The position numbers and the translations under genes are program-made. A DNA stretch of 63,153 nucleotides from Acidobacteriota bacterium (lineage in GTDB: Bacteria > Acidobacteriota > Blastocatellia > RBC074), in NCBI GenBank assembly GCA_016789605.1, contig JAEUQO010000277.1:1-63153 (forward strand). Reading direction: 5' to 3'. Under the pieces are notes generated by a model. The model was not told where the DNA came from and did no database searches. It worked only from the letters and a program-made list of their open reading frames with translations. Within the stretch, counting starts at the first letter, position 1. Each line of letters opens with the position of its first letter. This document shows, in pieces, positions 1 through 9,610 of the stretch.

Positions 1-2
1 CC

Positions 3-125
3 GCGCCAGCGCCGGAAATGTTGCGCATCGAAATGCGCACAGCGGATCCCAATATCCGCATCATCTGGCTGGCGCCGAAATCGCCCGCTGCGTCACAGAC
101 AGAAACCAAAGCAGATTTGGAATAG
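3..125 (+). CDS. C-terminal fragment of an upstream gene (partial)
   Basis: An open frame runs in from the left edge and ends at a TAG at 123-125. It encodes about 40 residues including MLRIEMRTADPNIRIIWLAP. The stop codon overlaps the ribosome-binding site (AGGAG, 124-128) of the next gene, so the two are probably co-transcribed and perhaps translationally coupled. I cannot name the family from the tail alone. My impression is that tails of this style (RTADPNIRIIW) occur at the end of anti-sigma-like or hypothetical proteins in acidobacteria, but that is not established here. The 5' part lies outside the window. Confidence 0.6.
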   Translation, partial: APAPEMLRIEMRTADPNIRIIWLAPKSPAASQTETKADLE

Positions 126-133
126 GAGACCTT

Positions 134-934
134 ATGCGCAAACTGAAACTGATACTGATTTTGACTGCGCTGTTTGCCTGTTTCGGCACAGCCCTGGCCC
201 AACAAAAACCCGCTGACGCCCAAAGCAATTTCGTGGACTTCACGGGCTTCAAAGGAAAAATCTTTGAACTGAAGTATCGCAGCCCGGAGGAAATCTCTGA
301 TGTGTTGCGCACACTGAGCAGCGGCTTCAAAGGCGCGACCATCAGTTCAAACCGCGAATTGCGCACCATCACCGTGCGCGATTTCCCGGAAAACATCGCC
401 GCCATCGAAGAGGCGATCAAACGCCTGGACGTCCCCAAAACGCCGCGCCCTACAGCAGACATCGAAGTCACCGCCTATGTGTTGATTGCGTCAACCACCG
501 AAACCGGCAATGGCGTCTTGCCGAGCAATCTGAAAAACGTCGTGACGCAATTGCAAAACACGCTTGCATTCAAAAACTACCGCTTGCTGACGACGGTCAT
601 CCAGCGCAGCAAACTGGGCGGTTCGCGCAATGAAAGCGGTAACATCAACAGCAAGGGAACCGCCGTGATGGGAGAGCAAAACCTGTCGGCCAACTATCAA
701 TTCCGCGTCAACGGCATCTGGGCAGATGCACGTGAAAACGCCGCGACTGCCATCAATTTCGAGAATCTGGTTTTCAGCCTCTCGGGGGTAACGCCTGACG
801 ATCAGCGCCAAATCGGCTTAGGCGAAATCCAGACGCAACTGACCTCGCGCGACGGCGAAACCGTTGTCGTTGGCACCGCCAGTTTGAAAGACAAAGGCTT
901 GATCCTGGTGTTGTCGAACAAAATCATCAAATAG
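134..934 (+). CDS. Exported protein with secretin N-domain-like region
   Basis: The 266-residue product starts with a typical signal peptide (MRKLKLILILTALFACFGTALA, about residues 1-22). Residues about 40-110 (KIFELKYRSPEEISDVLRTL, then an IEEAIKRLD helix) have the beta-alpha-beta pattern of secretin N1/NolW domains, where a ring subunit contributes a small KH-like fold. The C-terminal part (GETVVVGTASLKDKGLILVL) resembles the beta strands ending secretin cores, but the protein is much shorter than a real secretin (usually over 500 residues) and no amphipathic pore loop is evident. It is therefore more likely a periplasmic or outer-membrane secretin-like protein than a functional pore. The start has an AGGAG Shine-Dalgarno five bases upstream that overlaps the preceding stop codon. 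A perfect hairpin terminator follows the gene. The molecular role is unknown. Confidence 0.7.
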   Translation: MRKLKLILILTALFACFGTALAQQKPADAQSNFVDFTGFKGKIFELKYRSPEEISDVLRTLSSGFKGATISSNRELRTITVRDFPENIAAIEEAIKRLDVPKTPRPTADIEVTAYVLIASTTETGNGVLPSNLKNVVTQLQNTLAFKNYRLLTTVIQRSKLGGSRNESGNINSKGTAVMGEQNLSANYQFRVNGIWADARENAATAINFENLVFSLSGVTPDDQRQIGLGEIQTQLTSRDGETVVVGTASLKDKGLILVLSNKIIK

Positions 935-979
935 ACAGCGGCTTGCCGCGTTACCAGTCACTTCACCAAACAAACACAC

Positions 980-1022
980 AAAAGCCGAAGGGGCGGATGG
1001 TTCATCCGCCCCTTCGGCTTTT
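980..1022 (+). terminator. Rho-independent terminator, 20-bp perfect stem
   Basis: Positions 980-999 are perfectly complementary to 1003-1022, with a 3-nt loop and a T-rich end (CGGCTTTTGTGGCTTTT). It lies 46 bp after the secretin-like gene and would end that transcript. The A-run on the left arm means it could also act in the reverse direction. Confidence 0.9.
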
Positions 1023-1156
1023 GTGGCTTTTGCCCAAAAAGCAGTCAGCCAGGCAAACGCAGCCCAACCTTTGCGCGCCAGCGCGGCACAGGGTATAAAG
1101 CCAGCGCGTTCGTCAAAACTTCACCACGTTATCACGGTCAAAAAATTGAGAGGACA

Positions 1157-3580
1157 ATGCCCGAAATGAAAGCTGCATTTCTCTTTCTGGTGTCGTGTTC
1201 GTTGCTTACAGGTTTGCTGTCGAAACCGATCCTGGCGCAAACCGCCGCCCCGGCGTCTGCCCAACCGCCTGCGCAACCGCTGTGGCCGAATGGCGCGCCG
1301 GGCGCGAAAGGCGCTGCGCCCGAAGACATTCCCAGCATCCAGTTTTATCCGGCTCCGGCAGACAAAGCGACCGGTGCGGCCATCGTCGTTTGCCCCGGCG
1401 GCGGATACGGAGCGCTGGCCGCGCACGAAGGCCACGACATTGCCGTCTGGCTCAACAGCATCGGCGTCAACGCCGTGGTGTTGAAATACCGGCTGGGCCG
1501 CTTTGGCTATCGGCATCCTGTGATGTTGCAAGACGCGCAACGCGCCATTCGCACAACGCGCGCCAAAGCCGCCGAATGGAAAATTGATCCGAACCGGGTG
1601 GGCATTATGGGTTTTTCGGCGGGCGGACATCTGTCTTCGACTGCGGCGACGCATTTCGACGCGGGCAATCCAACCGCCAGCGATCCCATCGAACACCAAA
1701 GCAGTCGTCCCGACGTAGCGATTCTCTGCTATCCGGTCATCACGTTGACCGATCCGTATGCGCACGCCGGTTCGCGCAAAAACCTGCTGGGCGAAAATCC
1801 GCCGCAAGAGCTGATTGATTTCCTGTCGAACGAAAAACAGGTGACAGACAAAACCCCGCCGACCTTCCTGTTTCACACGGACGACGACAAGGCCGTGCCG
1901 GTGGAAAACAGCTTGCTGTTTGCCGCGGCGTTGCGCAAAGCCAAAGTCCCATACGAAATGCACATTTACGAAACCGGTCGCCACGGCGTCGGTTTGGCCA
2001 AAGACAACCCCGCGCTGAGCACCTGGCCCAAACTCTTGGAAAACTGGTTGCGCGCGCGCGGCTTTCTCGCAATGTCGCCACAGCGCACCTCACAACTCTC
2101 TCCGCAAAAGAAACGGCCTTCTGAGCTTGAAGCGCTGATTGATGAATTACGCTCTGCCACACCAGAATTGGCGGCGAGTTCGCTGATGAATATAGCCAAA
2201 TTGCCTGAAATAACGGGTGAGTGGAGGGCGGAGTTGTACGAAGAGGCATTTCGTCTTGCGAACAAAGTCCAAAAACCTGTGAAACTAAGAGGTCTCCCCG
2301 GCTCTGAGGCAGACACCAGAACAGGCAGTCTCGCGGACGCTTACGCGTACCTGAAGATGGACAGGCTCTCTTTACAATCGAACGCGATCAGTCAACTGAT
2401 CCCCCTGAACCCTGGCAAGGCGAGAGAACTATGGGGCGAGATGCAAAAGCCTTCCCTGAGCCCGCAAAACTGCGGTGCAGGCTTGGTTTACGAACTTGCT
2501 GATTACTACGCCGCCATGAGTGCAGTTGCGCAAAAAACGTTCTCGCCTGAAGAGATTCAGACTGGAGAACAAACCAGGTTTCTAGCACAGCAAATCAACG
2601 CGCTCGCATCGCCCGCAGAGATACCAGCAACGGCAAAACTCATTTCTGAGCTTGATCTTTCACCAACTCAATTGAGCCAGCTTGCGACGGCACTGCTGCA
2701 CGCAATGGAAAAGATGGAGCCCGATGGTCGAAATTTTTCTCGTTATGCGGAAGAGATCGTCGCCACGCTGCAGCCCCTCGCGCAACGATGCCAACAAAAA
2801 GGCCTCGGAAATATGGGCTTGCTGGAGTCGCTTCGCGTGTATCTGGTCAGACAATTGCGCGCCGTCCGATGTGCTGACAGCCTTTTCGTAGAAGAAAACC
2901 CGCTCGGTCTGCCAGGTTCGGTTAAAGCGTTCAATGCGCTACTGGCAAAACCTGAAAATGCGGATGTCTATTCAAACTTAAAACCAATTTCCGAAGATGA
3001 AATCAAACCGCTAAAAATCGAATCGGCTCCGGTTTACATCCGCTATTGGCAAACCCCGCAAACCAAGAATTTACTCACCGGGCTGAAAGAATTACGCTTC
3101 GGCGAAACCATTGAGCGACAAATCATTTTGGCGAAAGAAGGGAAACAAATCTCTCCGCTGTCTCTCGAGGCCAGAAAAAGCCTGACCTGGCATCGCCAGT
3201 TGAATACGTTTCTCGGCGAACTTTCACAGTGGAAATCTGAGCATGAGCAATCTGACGCAGATTATTTCCATCAGAAATGCATGACATATTTTGCCTTGAT
3301 TGAGCTGACGCCGCCGGGCGCCGAGCGCGAGAGAATGCTAGGCGAATACATTTCGTTTTTAAGATTGAATCAGCTACAAAATGAAAGTTTTACGGAATGG
3401 TTTTGCAAGGTATATGTTCTCGTTCGCTTTGGCGGCCTGCGAGAAACTGGCGGAGAAGCTGCGTATCAGAACTACATGAATTTAGTGCTGGATGCGCTGC
3501 AAACTTCCGGCAACCAAAACCTTAGTCTCTACGCGCGCGTAACTCGTTTGCTGGTAAACCAAAAGATCGCCCTTCAATAA
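1157..3580 (+). CDS. Secreted alpha/beta-hydrolase (BD-FAE/acetyl-esterase type) fused to an uncharacterised helical domain
   Basis: Residues about 1-28 form a signal peptide ([20 protein letters not shown]). Residues about 50-310 are an alpha/beta hydrolase of the acetylxylan-esterase/pectin-acetylesterase-like group. Features are the oxyanion segment VCPGGGYG, the nucleophile elbow GFSAGGH with Ser at about 154, an acidic segment HTDDDKAVP near 240 and GRHGVGLA with the catalytic His near 276. Such enzymes normally end at about 300 residues. Here about 490 more residues follow ([20 protein letters not shown] onward), predicted mainly alpha-helical and without a family I recognise. The DNA of this second half is visibly richer in A/T, which suggests a gene fusion. 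The true start may be the ATG at 1166, nine bases later, which gives a cleaner signal peptide; GAGAGGA precedes both. The esterase fold is secure, the substrate is inferred, and the tail is unknown. Confidence 0.75.
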   Translation: MPEMKAAFLFLVSCSLLTGLLSKPILAQTAAPASAQPPAQPLWPNGAPGAKGAAPEDIPSIQFYPAPADKATGAAIVVCPGGGYGALAAHEGHDIAVWLNSIGVNAVVLKYRLGRFGYRHPVMLQDAQRAIRTTRAKAAEWKIDPNRVGIMGFSAGGHLSSTAATHFDAGNPTASDPIEHQSSRPDVAILCYPVITLTDPYAHAGSRKNLLGENPPQELIDFLSNEKQVTDKTPPTFLFHTDDDKAVPVENSLLFAAALRKAKVPYEMHIYETGRHGVGLAKDNPALSTWPKLLENWLRARGFLAMSPQRTSQLSPQKKRPSELEALIDELRSATPELAASSLMNIAKLPEITGEWRAELYEEAFRLANKVQKPVKLRGLPGSEADTRTGSLADAYAYLKMDRLSLQSNAISQLIPLNPGKARELWGEMQKPSLSPQNCGAGLVYELADYYAAMSAVAQKTFSPEEIQTGEQTRFLAQQINALASPAEIPATAKLISELDLSPTQLSQLATALLHAMEKMEPDGRNFSRYAEEIVATLQPLAQRCQQKGLGNMGLLESLRVYLVRQLRAVRCADSLFVEENPLGLPGSVKAFNALLAKPENADVYSNLKPISEDEIKPLKIESAPVYIRYWQTPQTKNLLTGLKELRFGETIERQIILAKEGKQISPLSLEARKSLTWHRQLNTFLGELSQWKSEHEQSDADYFHQKCMTYFALIELTPPGAERERMLGEYISFLRLNQLQNESFTEWFCKVYVLVRFGGLRETGGEAAYQNYMNLVLDALQTSGNQNLSLYARVTRLLVNQKIALQ

Positions 3581-3617
3581 CCAGCCAAAAATTCCGCCGT
3601 TTGCCTGTTCCCTTTCG

Positions 3618-3646
3618 TTGTCGCTCCCCACGCTCTCGCTTACAAT
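3618..3646 (+). promoter_or_regulatory. Sigma-70-type promoter for the M28 peptidase, probably leaderless
   Basis: TTGTCG at 3618-3623 and TACAAT at 3641-3646 are separated by exactly 17 nt. Transcription would start about 7 nt downstream, within a few bases of the ATG at 3657, and no Shine-Dalgarno sequence precedes that ATG. The transcript is therefore probably leaderless or nearly so. This is inferred from sequence only. Confidence 0.5.
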
Positions 3647-3656
3647 CCATCGCATT

Positions 3657-5108
3657 ATGAAAACAATTAGAGTCCTACTCTTTACGATTGTCGCGACAAT
3701 CTGTCTGGCATCTGTGTTTTCGATTTCTGCGCAGCGGCGCGGGCAAAGCCCCGCGTACGCCTATCCGGCGCAACTGTTGGCAGAATTGGCGCGGTTGCAA
3801 CAGGCGGCGCTCGCCAGTGATTACGCCCTCAAACAGACGGCGTATATGTGTAACAACATCGGCCCGCGTTTGAGCGGTTCGCCGCAAGCGGCGCGCGCCG
3901 TCGAATACGTCGCCGAAGAACTGCGCAAACTCGGCCTTGAGGTAAAGCTGGAAAAGGTGATGGTGCCGCATTGGGTGCGCGGCGTCGAAACTGGTGAGTT
4001 GGTGCAATTCCCCGGAATGGCGGTGGGCACAACGCAAAAAATCGTGTTGACGGCATTGGGTGGCAGCGTGGCGACACCGGCAACCGGCCTTGTCGCGCCG
4101 GTGGTGGTGGTCAACAACTACGCCGAATTGAATGCGCTGGGCGAAAGCAAAATCAAAGGCAAGGTTGTGCTTTTCAACGCCAAGTTTGATGAACAAATGG
4201 CGGCGCAAGGTTTCGGTGAAGAAGCCTATGGCCAGGCCGTCGCCTATCGCGGAGGGGGCGCTTCGGCGGCGGCGCGTCTGGGCGCGGTCGCGTCATTGAA
4301 TCGCGCGGCGGGCGGAAAAGCCTATCGCCTGCCTCACACTGGCGGCGTGCGTTATGCCGAAGGCGTGCCCAAAATTCCCGCCGCCTCTGTGACGGCGGAA
4401 GACGCCGAACTGCTGGCGCATCTGGCTGCACAAGGCGAAATCAAATTGAAGCTGGTGCTGACGCCGCAAACCTTGCCCGATGCTGAAAGCGCCAACGTCA
4501 TCGCCGATCTCAAAGGTTCGGAATTTCCCGATCAGGTAGTGATCGTGTCCGGCCATCTGGATTCGTGGGATTTGGGCACGGGAGCGCTGGATGATGCAGC
4601 AGGCGTCGCCGCAGCCATGGAAGTCGCCCACTTGTGCAAACAGTTGGGTCTGAAACCCAAGCGCACCATCCGCATCATTGCCTGGATGAACGAAGAAAAC
4701 GGATTGCGCGGCGGCACGACGTATTTTCAAAACCAGCAAAACAATCTGGCCAATCACATCGCCGCGCTCGAAAGCGATCTGGGCGCAGGACATCCGACAG
4801 GCTTTTTTGCGCACGTCAAACCCGAAGCCATGCCGATGCTGCAACCCATCGCCCAAGTGCTGCAAACTTCCGGCGCGGGTTTGATTCGCCTGGTCACCGG
4901 CTCGGTCGGCGCTGACATTTCGCCGCTCGAAGCCGCTGGCGTACCGGGTTTCGCGCCGTTGCAAGACAACCGCACGTATTTCGATTATCACCACACGCCC
5001 GCCGACACGTTCGACAAAATCGTGCCGCGCGAATTGGCGGAAAACGCTGCTGTCATGGCTGTGCTGGCCTATGCAATCGCCAGCCTGCCAGAACCACTCC
5101 CCAGATAA
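3657..5108 (+). CDS. M28-family zinc metallopeptidase (secreted)
   Basis: The 483-residue product has a signal peptide (MKTIRVLLFTIVATICLASV) and the layout of secreted M28 exopeptidases: a PA insert (about residues 140-270) and then the co-catalytic zinc domain. Visible metal and catalytic motifs are GHLDSWDLGTGALDDAAG (His and Asp ligands), AWMNEENGLRGG (catalytic/ligand Glu pair) and FDYHHTPADTFDKI (late His ligand). The family releases N-terminal or C-terminal amino acids from peptides; here this would happen in the periplasm or outside the cell. An upstream in-frame start exists at 3618, but it would add 13 residues before the signal peptide, so 3657 is preferred. The gene appears monocistronic, behind its own promoter at 3618-3646 and followed by a weak hairpin (about 5131-5161). 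Confidence 0.88.
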   Translation: MKTIRVLLFTIVATICLASVFSISAQRRGQSPAYAYPAQLLAELARLQQAALASDYALKQTAYMCNNIGPRLSGSPQAARAVEYVAEELRKLGLEVKLEKVMVPHWVRGVETGELVQFPGMAVGTTQKIVLTALGGSVATPATGLVAPVVVVNNYAELNALGESKIKGKVVLFNAKFDEQMAAQGFGEEAYGQAVAYRGGGASAAARLGAVASLNRAAGGKAYRLPHTGGVRYAEGVPKIPAASVTAEDAELLAHLAAQGEIKLKLVLTPQTLPDAESANVIADLKGSEFPDQVVIVSGHLDSWDLGTGALDDAAGVAAAMEVAHLCKQLGLKPKRTIRIIAWMNEENGLRGGTTYFQNQQNNLANHIAALESDLGAGHPTGFFAHVKPEAMPMLQPIAQVLQTSGAGLIRLVTGSVGADISPLEAAGVPGFAPLQDNRTYFDYHHTPADTFDKIVPRELAENAAVMAVLAYAIASLPEPLPR

Positions 5109-5193
5109 CCACAAACGTCATCCGCAAAACCCCTGAAGCGACTGACCGATTCTGCTTCGGGTGATTGCGCTAGAGCTTTTTCAAGGAGAGGCT

Positions 5194-6066
5194 ATGCAAG
5201 AAGAACTCGCGAGTTTATTTCCGGTTGCGCCAGAAGTTTCGCGCCGGACGTTTTTTGTGACGTCGCTGAGCGCAGGCTTTGCGCTGGCGGTGCAACCGAT
5301 TCAGGCGCAAACCCAGATCACGACGGACACCAACGGACTGGTCGCGGGCGAAGTCAAAATCGCCGTCAAAGATGGCGAAATTCCTGCCTATCGCGCCCTG
5401 CCCGCCAAAGGCAAAAACTTCCCCGTCGTGCTGGTCGTGCAGGAAATTTTCGGCGTCCACGAACACATCAAAGACATCTGCCGCCGCTTTGCCAAACTCG
5501 GCTATCTGGCCATCGCGCCAGAGATGTATGCACGCCAAGGCGATGTGTCGAACAAACAAATGAACGACATCATGCCGATTGTGGCCAAAGTGCCTGACGC
5601 GCAAGTGCTGTCTGACCTGGATGCCGCCGTCGCCTGGGCCAAGAAAAACGGCGGCAATACCGCCAAACTGGGCATCACCGGTTTTTGCTGGGGTGGCCGC
5701 ATCGTCTGGCTGTATGCGGCGCACAATCCCAACCTGAAAGCGGGCGTCGCCTGGTATGGCCGCCTGGCTCCGCCGCCGCCCGATCGTGTGAGTCCGCTGC
5801 AACCGAAACATCCGCTCGAACTGGTCAAGGACTTGAAAGCGCCGGTGCTCGGTTTGTATGGCGGCGCGGATCAAGGCATCCCGAACAACACCGTCGAACA
5901 GATGCAAGCCGCGCTCAAAGACGCCAAGAAACCGTCAGAGATCATTCTCTATCCTGACACGCCGCACGGTTTCCACGCCGATTACCGCCCAACCTATCGC
6001 AAAGACAAAGCGGAAGACGGTTGGAAAAAGCTGCTGGCGTGGTTCAAAAAGAACGGCGTCGCGTAA
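5194..6066 (+). CDS. Dienelactone hydrolase family protein, Tat-exported
   Basis: The 290-residue alpha/beta hydrolase begins with a twin-arginine-type signal ([17 protein letters not shown], residues 16-32). The nucleophile elbow is GFCWGGR with cysteine in place of serine (near residue 165), and the triad is completed by an Asp in [11 protein letters not shown] and His in [11 protein letters not shown]. That Cys-Asp-His set is the hallmark of dienelactone hydrolases (carboxymethylenebutenolidase), which open lactone rings in chloroaromatic breakdown, although many relatives have other or unknown ester substrates. A Tat-exported form argues against a cytosolic catabolic role. The start at 5194 has a strong AAGGAGAGG ribosome site; an upstream in-frame GTG at 5161 lacks one. 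No pathway partner is nearby. Confidence 0.85.
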   Translation: MQEELASLFPVAPEVSRRTFFVTSLSAGFALAVQPIQAQTQITTDTNGLVAGEVKIAVKDGEIPAYRALPAKGKNFPVVLVVQEIFGVHEHIKDICRRFAKLGYLAIAPEMYARQGDVSNKQMNDIMPIVAKVPDAQVLSDLDAAVAWAKKNGGNTAKLGITGFCWGGRIVWLYAAHNPNLKAGVAWYGRLAPPPPDRVSPLQPKHPLELVKDLKAPVLGLYGGADQGIPNNTVEQMQAALKDAKKPSEIILYPDTPHGFHADYRPTYRKDKAEDGWKKLLAWFKKNGVA

Positions 6067-6071
6067 AGACA

Positions 6072-6145
6072 ACGATTCATCCACGAAGAACACGAAGAAT
6101 CACGAAAGTGATCTCTTCGTGACTCTTCGTGTGATTTGGTGGATG
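6072..6145. repeat. Imperfect palindrome with CACGAAG motifs
   Basis: The left arm (ATCCACGAAGAACACGAAG around 6079-6097) is roughly repeated in reverse on the right (TCTTCGTGACTCTTCGTG around 6113-6131, then GGTGGAT at 6138-6144). Motifs of this CACGAAG type look like a dispersed intergenic palindrome. It fills the gap between the dienelactone hydrolase stop and the PPK2 start and can fold into a long hairpin that might end or stabilise the upstream mRNA. Only one copy is in this window. Confidence 0.55.
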
Positions 6146-6153
6146 TAAAAACT

Positions 6154-6993
6154 ATGGCCTACCTGCAAAAACTCACCGGCGCGCAGCCGCTCAAACTGCG
6201 CGATTTCGATCCCGAATTCGACGCGGGCCTGGATAAGGAAACCGGCGAAGAGAAGCTGAAAAAACTCAGCGCCGAACTGACGCGCCAGCAGGAATTGCTC
6301 TATGCCGCAGGCACGCACAGCCTTCTGCTCGTGTTGCAAGGCCGCGATACCAGCGGCAAGGACGGCACCATCAAAACCGTGATGGGGCCGCTCAATTCGC
6401 TGGGCTGTCAGGTCGCGTCATTCAAGGTGCCAACCGCCGAAGAGCTTGCGCACGATTTTCTGTGGCGCATTCACCAGCAAACACCCGGCAAAGGCGAAAT
6501 CACCATCTTCAACCGCTCGCATTACGAAGACGTGTTGGTTGTCCGCGTGCACAAACTGGTTGCGGACAAGGTCTGGCGTGCTCGCTATGACCACATCAAC
6601 GCGTTTGAAAAATTGCTGGCAGACGCAGGCACGATCATCCTGAAGTTTTACCTGCACATCAGCAAAGACGAACAGGAACAACGATTGCTCGAACGCGAAC
6701 AAGACGCGACCAAATACTGGAAGCTGTCAGCCGGCGACTGGAAGGAACGAACCTACTGGAATGATTACACGCGCGCATACGAAGACGCGCTCAATCGTTG
6801 CAGCACGCCGCACGCGCCGTGGTTTGTCGTGCCTGCGAATAAGAAATGGTTCCGCAATCTGGCAGTCGCCGAAACGATTGTTTCGGCCTTGCGCCCGTAT
6901 GAAAAACAGTGGCGCGAAAAGCTGGAAGTCATCGGTCAGCGCGAAAAAGCCGCCATCGAAGAGTTCAAACACTCAAAGGTGACGCAAAAATGA
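6154..6993 (+). CDS. ppk2: Polyphosphate kinase 2 (PPK2) family phosphotransferase
   Basis: The protein of about 279 residues has the PPK2 hallmarks: a Walker A loop [12 protein letters not shown] near residue 50, the lid/Walker B region [14 protein letters not shown] near 120, and the arginine-rich segment [16 protein letters not shown] near 190. PPK2 enzymes use inorganic polyphosphate to phosphorylate nucleoside mono- or diphosphates in the cytoplasm. The single-domain length fits class I or III, and I cannot separate these by eye. The ATG at 6154 is chosen over a TTG at 6136 because GGTGGA lies about 10 nt before it. Its last 21 bp overlap the 3' end of the convergent AAA ATPase gene. Confidence 0.88.
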   Translation: MAYLQKLTGAQPLKLRDFDPEFDAGLDKETGEEKLKKLSAELTRQQELLYAAGTHSLLLVLQGRDTSGKDGTIKTVMGPLNSLGCQVASFKVPTAEELAHDFLWRIHQQTPGKGEITIFNRSHYEDVLVVRVHKLVADKVWRARYDHINAFEKLLADAGTIILKFYLHISKDEQEQRLLEREQDATKYWKLSAGDWKERTYWNDYTRAYEDALNRCSTPHAPWFVVPANKKWFRNLAVAETIVSALRPYEKQWREKLEVIGQREKAAIEEFKHSKVTQK

Positions 6994-7767
6994 CTGGGGA
7001 TTGTTTAGAAAGCGACGCGTCAGCGCGACGTGTTCGACTTCGTCATACGCGATTTCGCGCACCGGATGCGCATCGAAGCTGAGAATCTGCGCGTCAGGAA
7101 AGGCCATCAAAATCGGCGAATGCGTGGCAATGATGAATTGTGCGCCTTCGCCGATCATTTCTTTGACCATTGCCAGCAAGGACAATTGCCGTTGCGGTGA
7201 CAACGGCGCTTCCGGTTCGTCGAGCAAATACAACCCGCCCGGCACAAACCGCGCTTGAAAGAGTTTGAGAAAGCTTTCGCCGTGCGAATTGGCGTCGAGG
7301 TCTTCGCCGTAACGTTCGATCAATGCCTGCCGTTGTCCCAACACAGAGCCTTTGGCCAGGCCCAACGCATAACCGCTGTATTCGTCTTCAAAGCCGTCAG
7401 CGATTTCCTGCAATTCGGCTTGCATCGTCTGCAACCGGCGCGCGAAGTTGAAAAAGTCTTCGGCGCGCAAAAAGAACCCGCGATGCGTTTTGTGTTGCCA
7501 GCCGAATTTCAATTGCTTGCCCAGCGTCCGCGCATTGTTGAGCGTCGCATCACGCGCCACATCAGCGCCGCCAATCGCCGCCAGATTCAACCCGGCAGCG
7601 ATGCCTTCGAGCAAGGTGGATTTGCCCGACCCGTTTTCACCGACAAAAAACGTGACGGCAGAGCGCAGCTCAAGCGGCGCAAACTGCCTGAGCAACGGCA
7701 AACTGAAAGGAAATGCCGTCAATTTCTGCGCCGACGGTTTCAAACTGATGGATTGCAAATGAAGCAT
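6973..7767 (-). CDS. AAA/ABC-type predicted ATPase
   Basis: The 264-residue protein has an ABC-like nucleotide-binding fold without transmembrane segments. It shows Walker [10 protein letters not shown] near residue 45, Walker B with the catalytic Glu in [12 protein letters not shown] near 190, and the H-loop [10 protein letters not shown] near 220. This arrangement matches the AAA_21/AAA_15-type predicted ATPases related to SMC and OLD proteins. These occur alone or with toxin or nuclease partners, but no such partner is adjacent here. It converges on PPK2 with a 21-bp 3' overlap and is divergent from the acyltransferase gene, with about 100 bp between. The cellular role is unknown. Confidence 0.85.
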   Translation of the reverse strand: MLHLQSISLKPSAQKLTAFPFSLPLLRQFAPLELRSAVTFFVGENGSGKSTLLEGIAAGLNLAAIGGADVARDATLNNARTLGKQLKFGWQHKTHRGFFLRAEDFFNFARRLQTMQAELQEIADGFEDEYSGYALGLAKGSVLGQRQALIERYGEDLDANSHGESFLKLFQARFVPGGLYLLDEPEAPLSPQRQLSLLAMVKEMIGEGAQFIIATHSPILMAFPDAQILSFDAHPVREIAYDEVEHVALTRRFLNNPQSFLRHL

Positions 7768-7870
7768 GATGATTGGCCCGGCGAATTGTCTTGCTCGTGA
7801 CTTGCTGCTACTCTCTCGCCCTCATTTTCCCACGCGGTGACATCTGGCAGAAAGGCTGCTGACAAAACTT

Positions 7871-9088
7871 TTGCAACTCAACGCCTCTTTACGCCCCGGT
7901 TCGTGGCGCGCGCTGCACGATTGGACGGCAGAAAAACTTTCGCGCGTAACCTCTACAGGCGAACTCATCCCCGAAATTGACGGGTTACGGTTTCTGGCGA
8001 TTGCGACCGTGGTGTTTCACCACATGGTTTCGATGTATGTGCCCGCCAGCAAACGCGGGCCTGAAATCCGCTCGTACCAGGAATGGTTCACGGCGGCAGA
8101 ACAATCCTGGTTGGTCGTACCGGCCTATTGCGGCCATTTCGGCGTCAATCTGTTTTTCGTCATCAGCGGCTTCATTCTGGCGCTGCCGTTTGCCAAACGC
8201 GCGTTTGAACAACGCCCGGCGCCGGGGTTGAAATCCTACTACCTGCGCCGCGTCACCCGCATCGAACCGCCATATGTCATCAGCCTGCTTGTGTATTTCT
8301 TTGTGCACTGGGAACAGTCAGGCGCGGGCGTGGCCGTGTTGCCCAACCTGTTGGCCAGTTTGCTCTATTCGCACGGGCTGATTTACGGGCGCGAAAGTGT
8401 GATCAACGGCGTCACCTGGTCGCTCGAAGTCGAGATTCAGTTTTACCTGTTGGTGCCGTTTTTGGTGCATGTCTTCCGGCTGCGCGATGCGCGTTGGCGA
8501 CGCGCCTTGCTGTTGTTGCTGATCATCGGCTTCGGGTTGTTGTCGCAATGGGTGATTTATCCGTCAGGATCGCGCCGCTTGCCGATTTCGCTGCTCAACT
8601 TTCTGCATTACTTTTTGACCGGATTTCTGCTGGCGGATTTGTACCTGACCGGTTGGTTGCGGCAGGCGCAAAAGCGTTTGATCTGGGATGGCGTTGCGCT
8701 GGCGGCGGCGGCGGCGATTTTTGCCGTGCTGGTCAAATACGGCTGGTTTTATTTCACGCTGCCGCTGCTGGTCGGCGTGCTGTATACCGGCTGCTTTCTG
8801 GGAAAACTGGCCAGCGCCTTTGTCCGCTGGCGCTGGATCGTGATCATCGGCGGCATGTGTTACACGATTTATCTCTATCACATCCTATTGATTGCCAACA
8901 TCATGCCGACGACCATCCAGGTTGCGTCACAAACGCGCGCCTTCAATCTGGATTTCGCGTTGCAATTTGTTTTGGTGATTCCGGTGGTGCTGGTGATTTG
9001 TGCGCTGTTGTTTGTGCTGACAGAAAAGCCGTTCATGCGTTGGAGTTTGTCAGCGCGTCCGTTGCCGCAACCTTCCACGGCAGATTGA
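7871..9088 (+). CDS. Acyltransferase 3 family membrane protein (OafA/YrhL-like)
   Basis: The 405-residue polytopic membrane protein has about ten hydrophobic helices. The acyltransferase-3 signatures are present: EIDGLRFLAIATVVFHH at the first helix, NLFFVISGFILALPF, an arginine-rich loop with RRVTRIEPPY, and SLEVEIQFYLLVPF. These enzymes transfer acyl groups, often acetyl, onto surface polysaccharides, lipids or peptidoglycan. The start is taken as the TTG at 7871, with a GAAAGG about 15 nt upstream. No later ATG would keep the N-terminal IDGLR motif intact, so the start is uncertain by a few residues. There is no glycan gene cluster around it, so the acceptor is unknown. Confidence 0.87.
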   Translation: MQLNASLRPGSWRALHDWTAEKLSRVTSTGELIPEIDGLRFLAIATVVFHHMVSMYVPASKRGPEIRSYQEWFTAAEQSWLVVPAYCGHFGVNLFFVISGFILALPFAKRAFEQRPAPGLKSYYLRRVTRIEPPYVISLLVYFFVHWEQSGAGVAVLPNLLASLLYSHGLIYGRESVINGVTWSLEVEIQFYLLVPFLVHVFRLRDARWRRALLLLLIIGFGLLSQWVIYPSGSRRLPISLLNFLHYFLTGFLLADLYLTGWLRQAQKRLIWDGVALAAAAAIFAVLVKYGWFYFTLPLLVGVLYTGCFLGKLASAFVRWRWIVIIGGMCYTIYLYHILLIANIMPTTIQVASQTRAFNLDFALQFVLVIPVVLVICALLFVLTEKPFMRWSLSARPLPQPSTAD

Positions 9089-9127
9089 CGCAGAAGGTCG
9101 CGGCCAGAACTTGAACCCAAAATAGCG

Positions 9128-9595
9128 CTACGATGCGGCAGGTTCTGAGGCCAGCCATTTGGTCAGCAGATAACGGTCGTGATCGGCAAATCCGAAATCG
9201 TGATACACGCGCTGCGCCGCGCTGTTTTTGCGTTCGACTTCGAGATGCAAGGCTGCAATTCCCTGTTGACGACAAACTCCGGCGAGAAACATCAGCGCCT
9301 GTTTGCCGATGCCTTGTCCGCGAAAAGGCGCGGCGATAAACAGTTCATCCACAAACGCATCGCGTCCGTGAAATTCCAGGCTGTAGCCAAACGTCAGCGC
9401 CGTGTACCCTGCCAGCGCGCCATCAGCAAAAATCAGAAAGACAAATCCGAAGCGGTCATTTTCGATGATGCCGCGTAACGCGTGTTGCGCTTTCGGTTCG
9501 TCAAAGGCCAGGTCTTCGTGTTGGTAAAACTCTTGCAGCAACGGCAAGAGCAGTTCGACATCTGCCAGCGTGGCAGCTTGAAAAGAAATGTTCAT
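9128..9595 (-). CDS. GNAT family N-acetyltransferase
   Basis: The 155-residue protein spans one GNAT domain. Motif A for acetyl-CoA pyrophosphate binding is PFRGQGIGKQALMFL near residue 95, preceded by the strand VDELFIAAPF and followed by LHLEVERKNSAAQRVYHDFGF, the usual motif B with the Asn and Tyr. The acceptor cannot be told from sequence. The gene starts 15 bp after the stop of the upstream DUF3298 lipoprotein gene on the same strand, so they may be co-transcribed. It converges with the acyltransferase gene about 40 bp away. Confidence 0.88.
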   Translation of the reverse strand: MNISFQAATLADVELLLPLLQEFYQHEDLAFDEPKAQHALRGIIENDRFGFVFLIFADGALAGYTALTFGYSLEFHGRDAFVDELFIAAPFRGQGIGKQALMFLAGVCRQQGIAALHLEVERKNSAAQRVYHDFGFADHDRYLLTKWLASEPAAS

Positions 9596-9610
9596 CGTAT
9601 CAATCGTTCG

